Assembly: GCA_964035545.1 (NCBI GenBank)
Contig: OZ037770.1
Span: 12,532,642 to 12,596,641, forward strand
Length of the DNA: 64,000 nucleotides
DNA from: Bugula neritina
Lineage: Eukaryota; Bryozoa; Gymnolaemata; Cheilostomatida; Bugulidae
Direction of reading: 5' to 3'
Shown here: piece by piece, positions 23,501-31,985 of the stretch
How the letters are laid out: the number at the start of each line of letters is the position of its first letter
How positions within the stretch are numbered: position 1 is the stretch's first letter
Notes under the pieces: model-generated
The model's input: the letters and a program-made list of their open reading frames with translations, nothing else
The model's database searches: none
Told to the model about the DNA's origin: nothing
Position numbers and translations under genes: made by a program

Positions 23501-26500
23501 TCTGGCGATTGGGCAGGCCAGCTGAGAGATCTCATGCACGTCACGGTCTTTCTTCCACTTCTTGACCTTCTTGGCTGTATTGCAAAGTGCGTTATCCTGT
23601 TGGTACAGCCATGGTCCATGAAAGAGATCTCGTACTGATGGAAGCATCACTTTCTCCAACACATTACAGTATTTTGTAGCACTCATCATGCCTTTGATAA
23701 CATGAAGTTCATCAGGACCACTCCCTGCAAAGCACCCCTATACCGTGGCGGAAGTCGGATGTTTAATGGTTGGAAGAATACACTTTGAGTCAAACTCTTC
23801 ACCAGGCCAAGATATTAAATGTACTTTCATCACTACAAAAAACTTCTTGCCAATGCTGGGGTGTCCATGTCAGGTGCTCTTTAGCCCAGGCCAATCGTGC
23901 CATCCTCTGGCGTTAATTTAACATCCGACTGTAATCATGTAACTTAGTCAGGCAGGGTTGTGTAAGTTTTTGTGATTTCAGTTTGGTTGATTCCACTTGA
24001 TAGTGTTATGCTAATAATTATTTTTGGGTAAAGTTTATACCTGTCAGTTTGGTTCCTTGTATGCAGTTCTGTAAGAGGAATTTAGTTAGTAGTTTAATAA
24101 CTCTAAGAAATTAGCTATGATTTTATTAAAAAATTTGTTTTAAGCTTTGTTTGGTTACATGATAACGTGCTATATTTTAAACCTTTCTAATGGACTATGT
24201 ATACTTCAGCCAATCAAGAGTGAGTACCACTCAAATGTTTCACCAATATAACTTATATGAATCCTGCCAGTTTAAGTGCAAAATGCATGCTCTGAAAAAT
24301 AGTTGTGCAACTTTTATTTCATATCTTAAATATATTTGTCTGAAGTTCATTTTTTTCAAATGTTTGAATTAAAAGTTGAAAAAATGAAATTTAAACTTGT
24401 GTGGGTGAAAGTGCCTTGCTAGACTTACCACAGCTCCAGCTGTTGCTGCATAACACAATTTATGTTTTTATTGACATTGTGGTGAATGGAATTGGTTTTC
24501 TGACATTTTGGCATCACTAAAGTTTGTACTGATTGACTGTATTTCACATGACCTGCTTATACTTGTATCTAATAGTTCATACTATAGTCTACAATGATAA
24601 TAAGAGGGATGTTAATAGACAAGTAGTATTATGAAATCTGTTTACTCAATCAAATATTAACCAATAGTCATTGGTTTCACTATGGCAAAGTTCTGGACTT
24701 ACATATTATATTATTATTATGTTTATAATGAATCTGCAACATTTCGAAAATGACAATTGGAAAGCATTTAATTGGAAAATGGACAATTAACCAATAGACA
24801 GTTAGAAAATGGACAATTGGAAAATAGGTGTTTGGAAGATCAAACATGGCCTAGTCCGGAATGGCTGTTCAGCATCTGGCCGGGTTTAAATTAGCCTTCA
24901 GAAATAAATATAATGGCCAAATCACTTAGACTATCAAAGAAGTAGAATTAGTTACTGATTAGTTGTAATTAATAAAATTTCACGTTTACAATAAGCTATT
25001 TGGAGCTTGGCAAGATGCTAAACGCCCCCTCTGGACTAGGCCATGTTGAACGTTCTTCATTTTCTAAAAGTCTATTTTTTAATTGTCTATCTTCGAATTG
25101 TATAAATTATTGATATGTCCATTTTCCACTTGTGTGATTTCATACACTACATTTTCATTGCTTCAACTTACGAATGGATTTTACATTGATATTTGGCAAC
25201 AGTTGTATGAATTAAACCACAACTGTAAATTAATACAAACCACAACCACAAATCCATTCATATGGATCCATGACAATGGAGATGCAATGAAAATCTGAAG
25301 CAACGGAAAAGCAGTAATTGGGTCATTTTACTTAATTTAGTACACACTGAAATCTCCAGTTTTTAGCTATTTTCACAATTTAAATGGTAATGAACATGGC
25401 TTTTTGCCTAAAACTAGTACAACACCAATAAATACACCAAAATAATTAAGGTTCTTCTTGATTTTGCTTGATTTCCATTCAATTTTTCTCATTCATTTAG
25501 CTTATTAGGAGTGCAGACCGTTACGAAAAAACCAACCAAAAGTAGCTGAATAATTATGAAAAAAACATGGGAAATGAAGCAAAATTAAAAATAACTTTAA
25601 TTATTTAAGTGTATATATCGGTGTTTTACTAGTTTTGATCAAAAACCTATGTTCATTAGCAGTTATATGGTGAAAAATAGTTAAAAACGGAAGATATCCA
25701 GTGTGTACTAAATTAAGTAAAATGACCCAATTGGAAGCTAGACATTGCTTACAACCTTAACTCCCTATTTACGCTTACCGTACTGTATGCCATAACAGCA
25801 AATTTCAACCATTTTTTTTAACTTGTACTGTTGCAGCGTTGATCAAGCACTGCTTGATTCAAAAATTCATGTCGGGTTCCCATCGGACAGAGTTGATGTG
25901 GTACTAAAATTCAAAGAATATTTACCGCTAGTTTATTTTAATCGATTATTGTTCATTTAATTTACTCAATTCCATAGCTTCAAAAGATTAGAAAATATTA
26001 TGCTTGTTTAAATTGTTTAAATTAAACCCAGCCTAAAAATCTAGCTTTCACTAATTACAAAAGCAAAAACTTAAAAATTAAATATTTATTATTCAAAGTA
26101 ATTTGCGGAATTATTTTAACAACACATATATTTAAAAGAGAGATTTCTTCTTTTAAATGCCTTTATCTAGTCAATAACATCTATACAACATCTTTTGAAA
26201 AGATTGTTGCGAAAAATTTGTAGATAGTATCTAAAATTGTACAAGTCCCCACAGACAAGAATTAGCCTTATTATGATCGGTCACAGCTCATCGTCATTCG
26301 TTGTACTTTTTTCCAGCGTGTGAACGCACATTGACAAAACGCAACATCACCGCCATTTTATTTTTGCTGTATGGTACGGTAAGTGTAAATGAGGGGTTGG
26401 TCAACCATCCACGCTGGTGGTATTGTAGAGCAGCAACACAATCATTGCATGGCAGATAATTTTAAGCAGCTGTCAATATTAAATTGTGAGTGGCCAATTA

Positions 26501-28746
26501 TTTGTTGATAATGCACATAATATGTTCTATTTTAGGTGGTTTCCAGAATGTTCTTTCCTCCTGCAACAGAAAGGTGAAGATTATGTCACAGAGGTTCATA
26601 ACAGAACCCCAGCTCACAAGAAGGTAACTTTAATTGTTAGGCGCCTCAATAGGTTTAGGTTTTTCTGCGTCTTCCCCCAGCCCTGTTCACACTTTGTCGA
26701 AGTGCAATTGACTGCATGTTATCACCTTTTGTGGGTTTTCAGTCTTCATGATTAAATCAATGACTAAGAAAATGGTGTTCTAGTATTGTTGAACAACAAC
26801 ACAGCCATTATATACTAAAGGCCTTGCCTCACAATCGTGAGAATCACGCAAAATCGTCTATTTGACATGAAAAGACAATTTGAGGGAATTCAGGCCTGGC
26901 CTCATGCTCGTGAGAATCACTATTTGATTGGTCAATATAATTTTAACAACAGTGACTATTTTATTTCTATCACGTTTCTCTGTTTGGCAATTTTCTGCTG
27001 TTTGTATCTCATGCAAGACTCATTCACGGACTATTTATTATGTGTTTCGTCTGAGGAGTGTGTGGCTGGTCATAACGAGAGGATAACTCACGAACATCGT
27101 CACACGATTTCCTGTGGTTCTCACGAGAGTGAGGCCAGGCCTTAACACTATTTTGTCACCACTATGTTCCTAGCACTAGGTGTGTCACTAACAATATGTC
27201 ACCAACACTACGTTACCAGTACTATGTTGCTAACACTATTTCACTATGTTACTAGAACTGCATCACTAACACTATGTTACTAACATATTATATCACTAGC
27301 ACTGTATTACCAACATTACAATACTATCACTATTTTACTAACACTACATTACTTGAGGTATATGTTCAGTCGTTGACTAAAGCAATGGCTTTCCTTTAGT
27401 GCCGGAACGCCAGTTTTTCTGAATGGAGGTTTTGCTTTATAATTACTGCTTTCTATTCTAATGGTTATAGTACAATGACTCAAGTGACTCATTGTACATC
27501 CAGGTTCTTGTTACAGTGTGTCAGATCTACAGAATCACAGAACGGACAAGAAAAGGAGGCTAAGCAGAACCAGAGCAACTACCGAGGTACGATCCCTCAT
27601 TAACTTACTGGTTAATTCTCAAATTCCCCCTATGACTTAAATTGTAATAATTATAGTGCATTGATTTTAATTTTTATGCATTCTATAAAATTTGCCTGCA
27701 TAAAATAATTTTTGTCTTTTTCACATAAATGCATTCACGGCCTCAGTACCTTAACTGACATGCTGAGTTGTTACGGGGTATACATTTAATCTCTTAGCCA
27801 TGGTTGAGTTCTGCGTTAAGATGGGACACAGTGAGACTGTAATAAAAGAGGCTATTAGAAGGAATGGCAGGAGATTTTCTAATATTATAGACTTTGTGGA
27901 TGCTATTCATAGCCTGGATGACCCTCATCCGGGTTTCCAAATGGTATGTCACCTCCTGTGATGTGAAGAGAAGACAACTGTATTATATTGCAGTACTACT
28001 GTGTTATATTACAGTACAACTGTATTATATTACAGTGCAGCTGTATTATATTACAGTACAGCTGTGTTATATTACAGTACAGCTGTGTTATATTACAGTA
28101 CAGCTGTGTTATGTTACATACTAATATAATATCTACTAGATATCTGTAAGCTCCTCCTGTAAAACAGATAATAAACCTACTACTATGTCTACTGTAGGGA
28201 AATGACTCCATGGACTATTCTGTCATGCCAGCCGGTGCAGCTGGTACATTAACCAACCAGCCTGTCTCTGTGCCTGAAGAAGATGCAAGAAGATATCGCA
28301 ATGGAGAGATGCGTAAGTGTTTGAGATTTTAAGCTTTTTTATTCCTGTGTAACTTGTCACCTATAAAGAGTCCAGATGGTGGTTCAAAGGTGGTATTTAG
28401 ATCAGAATTACTATAGCCTAAGTTCTCACCAGTCAATATTCACCCTTGACCTTTGACCTCTCCTATAAGCACAGTACATCTGCTCTTCTGTTAATACTTC
28501 AGAGACTGATGGGGCATATCCAGGGCTACTAGATGCTACATCCAACAGGAAGTGTCCACCTGCCAGCTGTATAATGTGTTTCAGGAAGGCTAATATTATA
28601 GAACCTGTAAGTAAACTCTCTTTATAGTTGTCTTCTCTTGTATACTGTGTTACTAGATAATACAATGTTATACTCTTTATATAATATTATGTTCTTCTGT
28701 GAATGTGCGTGGCTAGTGTCTTTTGTCTGTCTGCCTCTCTGTCTGC

Positions 28747-28778
<32 letters not shown>

Positions 28779-28968
28779 ACCTAACTGTACTTGACCTTTG
28801 TTGCAGGCGACCCAGATTGGCTTGCCGTGTGGTCATGTGATTTACTGTGACAGATGCAGCAAGGAGGAAAAGACGAAGACTAACGTCAACAAGCACTACA
28901 AGTCTAAGTGTCCTTACTTCAACTGCGGGGCACCTCTGACAGGAACCTTTAAGTTTTACATCAATTAG
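4878..28968 (+). CDS. IAP gene A: triple BIR1+BIR2 array with UBA-like segment and C-terminal RING
   Basis: This is an inhibitor-of-apoptosis (BIRC-type) gene. BIR domains bind caspases or adaptors, and the RING is an E3 ubiquitin ligase module. The chosen start is ATG 4878 (MADVHEKP). The in-frame exon set is 4878-5034, 5353-5447, 5560-5593, 6632-6781, 7019-7192, 7304-7507, 7852-8010, 8095-8197, 8326-8413, 12005-12074, 13653-13820, 14286-14459, 15924-16127, 16378-16545, 16630-16732, 17054-17141, 18690-18804, 20111-20278, 20744-20917, 21943-22146, 22397-22564, 22649-22751, 26536-26623, 27517-27586, 27798-27943, 28198-28312, 28503-28606 and 28807-28968. All have GT/AG ends, and the lengths sum to 3756 nt (1251 codons plus stop). 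The alternative is two or three tandem genes, only the last of which keeps a complete 3' end. Each BIR has the C-x2-C-x16-H-x6-C zinc signature. Confidence 0.8.
6025..6192 (+). CDS. Diverged duplicate of the pre-BIR exon (variant a)
   Basis: A 168-nt open exon (phase 1 in, phase 1 out) lies between TTTTAG and GTGAGT. Its product ([15 protein letters not shown], then [15 protein letters not shown]) aligns along its whole length with the pre-BIR exon at 6632, 13653 and 20111, but it is strongly diverged. Its length equals that of the module 1 and 2 exons. It could be an alternative exon or a decaying copy that still keeps its frame. It joins in frame whether included or skipped. Confidence 0.5.
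6507..6631 (+). pseudogene. Truncated copy of the pre-BIR exon (variant b)
   Basis: After TTTTCAG the sequence reads [20 protein letters not shown], very close to the start of the pre-BIR exon. It then loses similarity and reaches an in-frame TAG at 6629-6631. A GTATGT donor at 6598 would leave the wrong phase. It is a 3'-truncated relic lying directly before the complete copy at 6632; the final bases of the relic serve as the acceptor of that copy. Confidence 0.6.
6632..6781 (+). CDS. Pre-BIR exon of module 0 (variant c)
   Basis: This 150-nt exon, phase 1 on both sides, runs from CTGTCTGTAG to GTGAGC. It encodes [20 protein letters not shown], then [20 protein letters not shown]. The same segment precedes BIR1 in modules 1 and 2 and, more distantly, in gene B (YPENHNPLLPVSLQKSL), so it is a conserved part of this subfamily. 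Its first codons are missing compared with the 168-nt copies. I recognise no named domain in it. Confidence 0.7.
7019..8413 (+). CDS. BIR1+BIR2 module 0 of gene A
   Basis: Exons are 7019-7192, 7304-7507, 7852-8010, 8095-8197 and 8326-8413. BIR1 spans the first two: [20 protein letters not shown], an AGFYCVG turn, then CVFC with 16 residues to EH and six to the final cysteine (C-x2-C-x16-H-x6-C). BIR2 spans the last three: [26 protein letters not shown], then EEHARWFPEC with the same spacing. All zinc ligands are present. The linker exon (7852-8010) is 159 nt, against 168 in the other modules. In an IAP, BIR1 often binds adaptors and BIR2 binds caspases or IAP-binding motifs. Confidence 0.92.
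8590..11205 (-). mobile_element. Decayed RTE-like LINE inserted in an intron
   Basis: On the minus strand the fragments follow LINE order. An endonuclease-like part comes first (AKAPQQG near 11120, then [10 protein letters not shown] near 11005, then DYIMIRE and [10 protein letters not shown] near 10720-10820). A connector follows. The reverse transcriptase has [13 protein letters not shown] near 9660, [13 protein letters not shown] near 9490 and the catalytic [11 protein letters not shown] near 9380. A C-terminal region ends near 8609. Frameshifts and stops break it into at least six pieces, and the N-terminus is missing, so it is 5'-truncated and dead. The endonuclease resembles the RTE type. 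It sits antisense in the intron between the exons ending at 8413 and starting at 12005. Confidence 0.9.
11225..11335 (+). repeat. Degenerate GTTACTAACACTAT-type tandem repeat
   Basis: About eight loose copies of a 12-15-bp word (ATGTTACTAGCACT and variants) lie in this intron. The same repeat occurs in the matching intron of module 2 at 27150-27360, so it belongs to the ancestral intron. Confidence 0.6.
11344..11686. mobile_element. MITE family 1, copy 1 (long TIRs, CCTAGGGCCACAC)
   Basis: The ends CCTAGGGCCACACGGTGCG and its complement form terminal inverted repeats of about 70 bp, including TTTTCGCATGCGAAAA, itself a palindrome. There is no coding sequence of its own. A second copy lies at 34283-34623. 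About 100 bp of right flank (11687-11790) also match that copy's left flank in inverted orientation, so the repeated unit is larger than the MITE. Confidence 0.85.
12005..12074 (+). CDS. Post-BIR2 charged linker exon, module 0
   Basis: This 70-nt exon runs from TTGCAG to GTACAA (phase 0 in, 1 out) and encodes [20 protein letters not shown]. The module 2 exon at 27517 and the gene B exon at 52633-52564 have the same length and phase. It is very charged and probably a helical linker between BIR2 and the UBA-like segment. Module 1 has lost this exon. Confidence 0.8.
12288..12454 (+). pseudogene. UBA-like exon of module 0, cut by a SINE
   Basis: After CTCTTAG the exon reads [20 protein letters not shown] and continues to GFQ at 12430, parallel to the intact exon 27798-27943. 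There the normal end (ATG before GTATGT) is replaced by SINE sequence, which reads in frame for seven codons to TAG at 12452-12454. If this exon were used, the product would stop after BIR2 without a RING. If it is skipped, 12074 joins 13653 in frame. The RING-proximal exons of this module are absent. Confidence 0.85.
12431..12560 (+). mobile_element. tRNA-derived SINE, copy 1 (5'-truncated)
   Basis: The copy begins inside the tRNA-like head (GGGGGCTAGAGCATTTGCC) and continues through the family core GTTAGGAAGAGCATCCAGTC and CATAATTGCTCCTGTGTCCC. Fuller heads at 18908 and 52223 read GTGGTCTAGGGGTTAGAGCG and GTAGTCTAGGGATTAGAG, resembling a tRNA-Glu A box. Sequence downstream of about 12560 is shared only with the 18.9-kb copy and belongs to the segmental duplication. 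Confidence 0.8.
13653..17141 (+). CDS. BIR1+BIR2 module 1 of gene A
   Basis: Exons are 13653-13820 (pre-BIR), 14286-14459, 15924-16127 (BIR1), 16378-16545, 16630-16732 and 17054-17141 (BIR2). All are open with phases 1,1,1,1,1,2,0. BIR1 carries VQCVFC, then [12 protein letters not shown]2 carries [13 protein letters not shown], then EEHARWFPEC. Both zinc sets are complete. The (GAGT)n tract lies in the intron that splits BIR2. The upstream neighbour is module 0 and the SINE; downstream it goes straight to the exon at 18690, because the linker and UBA-like exons are deleted here. The last exon ends in phase 0 and the 18690 exon starts in phase 0, so the frame survives. Confidence 0.9.
14653..15074 (-). 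mobile_element. Solo LTR with 4-bp target duplication
   Basis: A 422-bp insertion begins TGTAGTGAATTT and ends ATTACA (TG..CA), flanked by GTAT at 14649-14652 and 15075-15078. The tandem copy at about 21112-21115 has a single GTAT and uninterrupted flanks, which is the empty site. Read on the minus strand it has a TATA-like TATATTATATAC early and AATAAA late, as in a U3-R-U5 arrangement, so the minus orientation is preferred. No internal retroelement genes remain, so it is a solo LTR that inserted after the segmental duplication. Confidence 0.85.
16771..16980. repeat. (GAGT)n microsatellite
   Basis: About 200 bp of nearly pure GAGT repeats, with two GGAGT interruptions, lie in the intron that splits BIR2 of module 1. 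The same intron in module 0 (8236-8254) has only about five units, and module 2 (22788-22940) has an impure array. Open frames read through it are repeat artefacts. Confidence 0.95.
17142..18133 (+). other. Intron of module 1 with deletion of linker and UBA exons
   Basis: The first 150 bp or so match the introns after BIR2b in modules 0 and 2. The rest, 17300-18130, has no match to them and no recognisable exon. The charged linker and UBA-like exons that should lie here are missing. Homology to module 2 resumes at the 21-bp minisatellite, which therefore marks the right breakpoint. Confidence 0.65.
18137..18610. repeat. 21-bp minisatellite, about 22 copies
   Basis: Units of 21 bp, built around GTTATATTACAGTACA with C/T and A/G variants, run without a break. 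Because 21 is a multiple of three, several frames stay open and give artificial repetitive peptides. It lies in the intron just before the exon at 18690. Module 2 has the same array at 27974-28117 with about seven units, so copy number differs about threefold between paralogues. Confidence 0.95.
18690..18804 (+). CDS. Pre-RING exon, module 1 copy
   Basis: This 115-nt exon lies between CTACTGTAG and GTAAGT (phase 0 in, 1 out) and encodes [16 protein letters not shown], then [14 protein letters not shown]. It is nearly identical to 28198-28312 of module 2 and matches gene B 49091-48998 (VIPEEDRQRSFL). No RING exon follows before the next module, yet its phase lets it splice in frame into 20111. 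This would put RING-proximal sequence in the middle of the protein. Confidence 0.75.
18908..19035 (+). mobile_element. tRNA-derived SINE, copy 2
   Basis: The copy has a complete head with A box (GTGGTCTAGGGGTTAGAGCG) and B-box-like GAGTTCAAACCCC, then the family core GTTAGGAAGAGCATCC-type sequence and TCATAATTGCTCCTGTGTCC. It marks the left boundary of duplication unit 2. The head resembles tRNA-Glu. Confidence 0.85.
20111..26623 (+). CDS. BIR1+BIR2 module 2 of gene A
   Basis: Exons are 20111-20278, 20744-20917, 21943-22146, 22397-22564, 22649-22751 and, after a 3.8-kb intron, 26536-26623. Lengths and phases equal module 1 exactly (168, 174, 204, 168, 103, 88). BIR1 differs from module 1 at its tip: [16 protein letters not shown] replaces [19 protein letters not shown]2 is [11 protein letters not shown], then EEHARWFPEC. 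All zinc ligands are intact. The last exon ([20 protein letters not shown]) is closer to module 0 than to module 1 at some positions. This is the only module followed by a complete linker, UBA-like and RING 3' end. Confidence 0.92.
22788..22940. repeat. Impure (GAGT)n array, module 2
   Basis: GAGT repeats with GAGC, GGGT and TTAG interruptions lie in the same intron position as 16771-16980. The interruptions show it is older or less homogenised than the module 1 array. Confidence 0.9.
22957..23960 (-). mobile_element. Decayed Tc1/mariner-like transposon
   Basis: The left end after TA (22955-22956) is CAGTGTTGATCTTAATTATG, typical of Tc1/mariner ends. On the minus strand, transposase pieces follow: LISWPGEEF near 23810, then [20 protein letters not shown] and [19 protein letters not shown] (the second catalytic aspartate region) near 23555-23660, then fragments with several stops to about 23240. 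The N-terminal DNA-binding part and the matching right inverted repeat were not found. It is a truncated, inactive copy lying antisense in the module 2 intron. Confidence 0.85.
24740..25135. mobile_element. MITE-like inverted repeat, arms about 120 bp
   Basis: The left arm around AACATGGCCTAGTCCGGA (24844-24861) is inverted at the right as TCTGGACTAGGCCATGTT (25031-25048). Similarity runs outward through several ATGGACAATTGGAAA-type words to the ends and inward through AGCATCTGGCC. No coding sequence is present. The target duplication was not resolved. Confidence 0.6.
25316..25732. mobile_element. Near-palindromic MITE, arms about 160 bp
   Basis: GGGTCATTTTACTTAATTTA at the left end is exactly inverted at the right end. 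Inverted similarity continues for about 160 bp on each side, leaving a short central loop near 25500. Both ends abut AATT, which could be a 4-bp target duplication or part of the repeat. The RNA or single strand would fold into one long hairpin. Confidence 0.75.
26819..27142. mobile_element. MITE family 2 (PIF/Harbinger-type), copy 1
   Basis: Ends of the AGGCCTGGCCTCACGATC type (here AGGCCTTGCCTCACAATC) are inverted at the right end and flanked by TAA (26816-26818 and 27143-27145), as expected for PIF/Harbinger 3-bp targets. A further left-end-like sequence (AGGCCTGGCCTCATGCTC) occurs inside at about 26901, suggesting a nested or tandemly rearranged copy. The second family member is at 38984. 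Confidence 0.8.
27150..27360 (+). repeat. Degenerate GTTACTAACACTAT-type tandem repeat
   Basis: About fifteen loose 12-15-bp units lie directly downstream of the MITE, homologous to the repeat at 11225-11335 in module 0. This supports module 2 keeping the ancestral intron before the linker exon. Confidence 0.65.
27517..28968 (+). CDS. 3' end of gene A: linker, UBA-like, pre-RING and RING exons
   Basis: 27517-27586 is the charged linker ([20 protein letters not shown]). 27798-27943 is a UBA-like segment ([20 protein letters not shown], then [10 protein letters not shown]), probably for ubiquitin binding as in other IAPs. 28198-28312 is the pre-RING exon. 28503-28606 and 28807-28968 form the [17 protein letters not shown], then [12 protein letters not shown], then KCPYFNC and FKFYIN before TAG at 28966. 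The RING is unusual: about 17 residues separate the sixth and seventh cysteines, and the last pair is C-x4-C instead of C-x2-C. Gene B shows the same spacing. The acceptor at 28503 (ACTTCAG) was chosen because one at 28475 would create an in-frame stop. Confidence 0.9.
27974..28117. repeat. 21-bp minisatellite, short allele (about 7 units)
   Basis: This is the same unit and position as 18137-18610, in the intron between the UBA-like and pre-RING exons of the last module. The flanking CATACTAATATAATATCTAC matches in both copies. Confidence 0.95.
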
Positions 28969-29101
28969 ATCTCCGTGTAACTCACTGGGTGTGTATTGTG
29001 TGATTAGCTGCCGGTGACTGTGCTGCGTGTGGCAGCGTATGATTGGTCACATGTATTCCCGTCACTGGAGTTGTTCGGATAATACACACAAACTCTGCAG
29101 G

Positions 29102-29824
29102 TAGAAATTTTTGAAAAAGAGACTGAAAAATTTTCTTTCAAGTTAAACATATTATAAACTATATTCTATAAGCAGTATGATGATAATTAGTAAACTTTAT
29201 TCAGCTCTGACTTGTCGTCCGGCTGTTTTATTTATAATATAATAATATATATTTATAATACGTCAAATTCAATACTTGAGCTATAATCAAACACTTTCCT
29301 CTATATGCTCTGTTCTATACAGTACATACATTATATATATATAGTACATGTCACTAATATACAGTACATATATATACAGTAGTACATGTCACTAATATAC
29401 AGTACATATATATAGTGCATGTAACTAATAAACAATTTCTTATATCACTAAATATTTTATTCAATGGCCATATCAAGGTTTACCATATATTTTAGTTACT
29501 AATTTTTGAGTTGATTTTCCGATTATTGTGTTTTACACTATTGTATTGCATCATTTTTTCTTCAAGACCAAAATATTTGGTAATCATTTTATTAGAAATT
29601 TTTGAAAAAGAGACTGAAAAAATTTCTTTCAAGTTAAACATATTATAAACTATGTTCTATAAGCAGTATGATGATAATTAGTAAACTTTATTCATCTCTG
29701 AATTGTCGTCTGGCTGTTTTATTTATAATATATCAAATTCAATACCCAATCTATAATCATGCAATGTATTCTATATGCCTTGTTCTATACAGTACATATA
29801 TGTAATACAAATCACTAATATACA

Positions 29825-29920
<96 letters not shown>

Positions 29921-30060
29921 CGTATGTTATTAATACATTTTACATATATATAGTACATGTCACTGATAAACACATTTCTTATATCACTAAATAATATTTT
30001 ATTCAATTGCCATATCAATGTTTATCATTTATATTTTAGTTACTAATTTTTCAAGTGATA
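29102..30060 (+). repeat. Tandem duplication of about 490 bp downstream of gene A
   Basis: The block starting TAGAAATTTTTGAAAAAGAG at 29102 recurs from 29592, including AAGCAGTATGATGATAATTA, CAGTACATATAT and the end TTTTAGTTACTAATTTT. The first copy starts 134 bp after the gene A stop, so the duplication may lie in the 3' UTR. No coding sequence is seen. Confidence 0.85.
29827..29919. repeat. (AT)n microsatellite
   Basis: About 45 AT dinucleotides lie inside the second copy of the tandem block; the first copy has only short AT runs at the matching place. Open frames across it are artefacts. Confidence 0.95.
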
Positions 30061-31985
30061 ATTTTTTAGCTCTTTGTGATTCCGGTGGGTGTGTTGTATT
30101 CTACTTTATTATATTGTATTTTTTATGATATTTTTATTCATCTTTTCACCCACTCAAAATATTTTTCTATTGCTAATCATTCTACCTGTGGAGTTTTGAG
30201 TTACACATAGAAAACTGATTATGATATTCGAATATCTGACAGTTTATCTCATGACATAGTATCTTATTCTGGTATGGTTTGATGTTCTATATTGTATCCT
30301 CATTTTTAATAATTATCTAATAATATCATGTTTGCTTATATAATAAATATATCATTTTATTAATAATTTCTAATAATGATATATAAAGTTGCTTTCTGTT
30401 TTTCAAATAATTACCTCAGGCCTTTGTTTATATCTCGTCTTCTCTGGCAATCCCTATAAACTCAGGTTATTCTGATTAATAAGGCTTCTGATTGGCTGAA
30501 AACCTTAGGTGGTACATGCTGGTGCATTTATTTATTTTTAGTGTTAGTTTCAGTTTAATAATTATATCTTCAATTAACATCTATTTCAGACAAGTCTGTG
30601 CGTTAGTTTGTTTCTGGTATTAGTTTCACTTTGATGTCAATTTATTTGAAAGGATAATTTTATATGAACTATCAACATTATCTTTTTCTATTAATCTCAT
30701 CAAACTTTGATCAAGTTGAAAGAAAGTTTTGAGCAATCATTAATAATAAAGCTTTGTTGTGCAGCAAATAGCATAGGGAACAAAACTCCCAGTAAGGCAT
30801 TTTATTGGCTCAAATAAAATATGTCGCACATTCAATTACTATATGGGCATTGGGAGAAATGATGGATGTTTTCCAAGTTTTAATAACATGTTATGCCTTT
30901 TTTTGTTTATTGGTAGTAGAAATTTGGAATTAATGCTTTGGGTAACTGCAGAACACCTGGTGGTGTTATATTAACATATAAAAGAATGTTTTTTATACTT
31001 AATGGAATTAGTTCTAATATTAGAAATTGTGCAAACTATTCAGAAATAGTAATTTAAGTTATAAGAAGTATGGCAACCGAGATGAGCAAGCCAATGCCAT
31101 TGAAACAAGAAGCATTGAATTAGAAAATGCAATCTATAGCTCATGATGTAGTAAAGAGTGATTTGGGTAGTGACTAGTGAGAAGCAGATCTAACAGAATA
31201 CATAAAATATTTATATATTGATAAATGATACAGGTGCCAGTATAGGCCTATAGCTGTGACTGTATACTAAATATGATATTTTAAATAAACACTGGGCAAC
31301 CCATTACACACTATGAAGCATAAAAATTATTGAGATGGGATTGTTTCTGTTACAATACCTACTCAATTCTCTCTATATAAATTGTTTAAGAAACAATTTT
31401 AGTTTCCTTTTTGGAGCTCTGCATTTATTAAGTCTTATTCTAGCATTTTTCAACATTGCAAGGGTATAAAATAGTTTTTAGAGAAAAGTAACGCATAGCT
31501 TCTGCAGTGTGATAAATACTAATAGACAACTTGATAATATAACACAAATTATTGGTGATGTCGTTCACGGTCTGTCTACACCATTTGGATTATATCAAAA
31601 CATTAAAATCAAATGTCTAAAACTATACTACGAATTAAATGGCCAATTTTATGTGCTTCTATAAAGTGTCACAGGCAAATGGAGTCATTCATTGAATCAC
31701 ATAAAAATTTGCTAAATACAATATGTTAATGCTGAGCTGTGTTCATTAACTCTCTACATCTAAGTTATATTATGACAAATATTTATCTATAATGCACAGC
31801 AATCACACAGTCTAGGAAATTGCATTCAACAGTTGGCTTCAGGATTATAAAGATTTATGCATGAAAAGTCGGTTGCAGCTGCTAACAAAAGTGGTGAATT
31901 TTGTTACACATACTCATAACATATACTGCTAATCTTTTCATTGTTTATTGAACATTTTAACTATACAAATCATACATGCTTTTAG
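30061..31985. other. AT-rich intergenic region, no gene seen
   Basis: Both strands were read for exons, BIR, F5/8C or transposase motifs and nothing was found. It separates gene A from the lectin cluster. Confidence 0.5.

Noticed and set aside
28475-28502. Acceptor at 28475 for the first RING exon
   Set aside because: Joining there in the required phase gives an in-frame TAA before the RING; the acceptor at 28503 keeps the frame and matches gene B.
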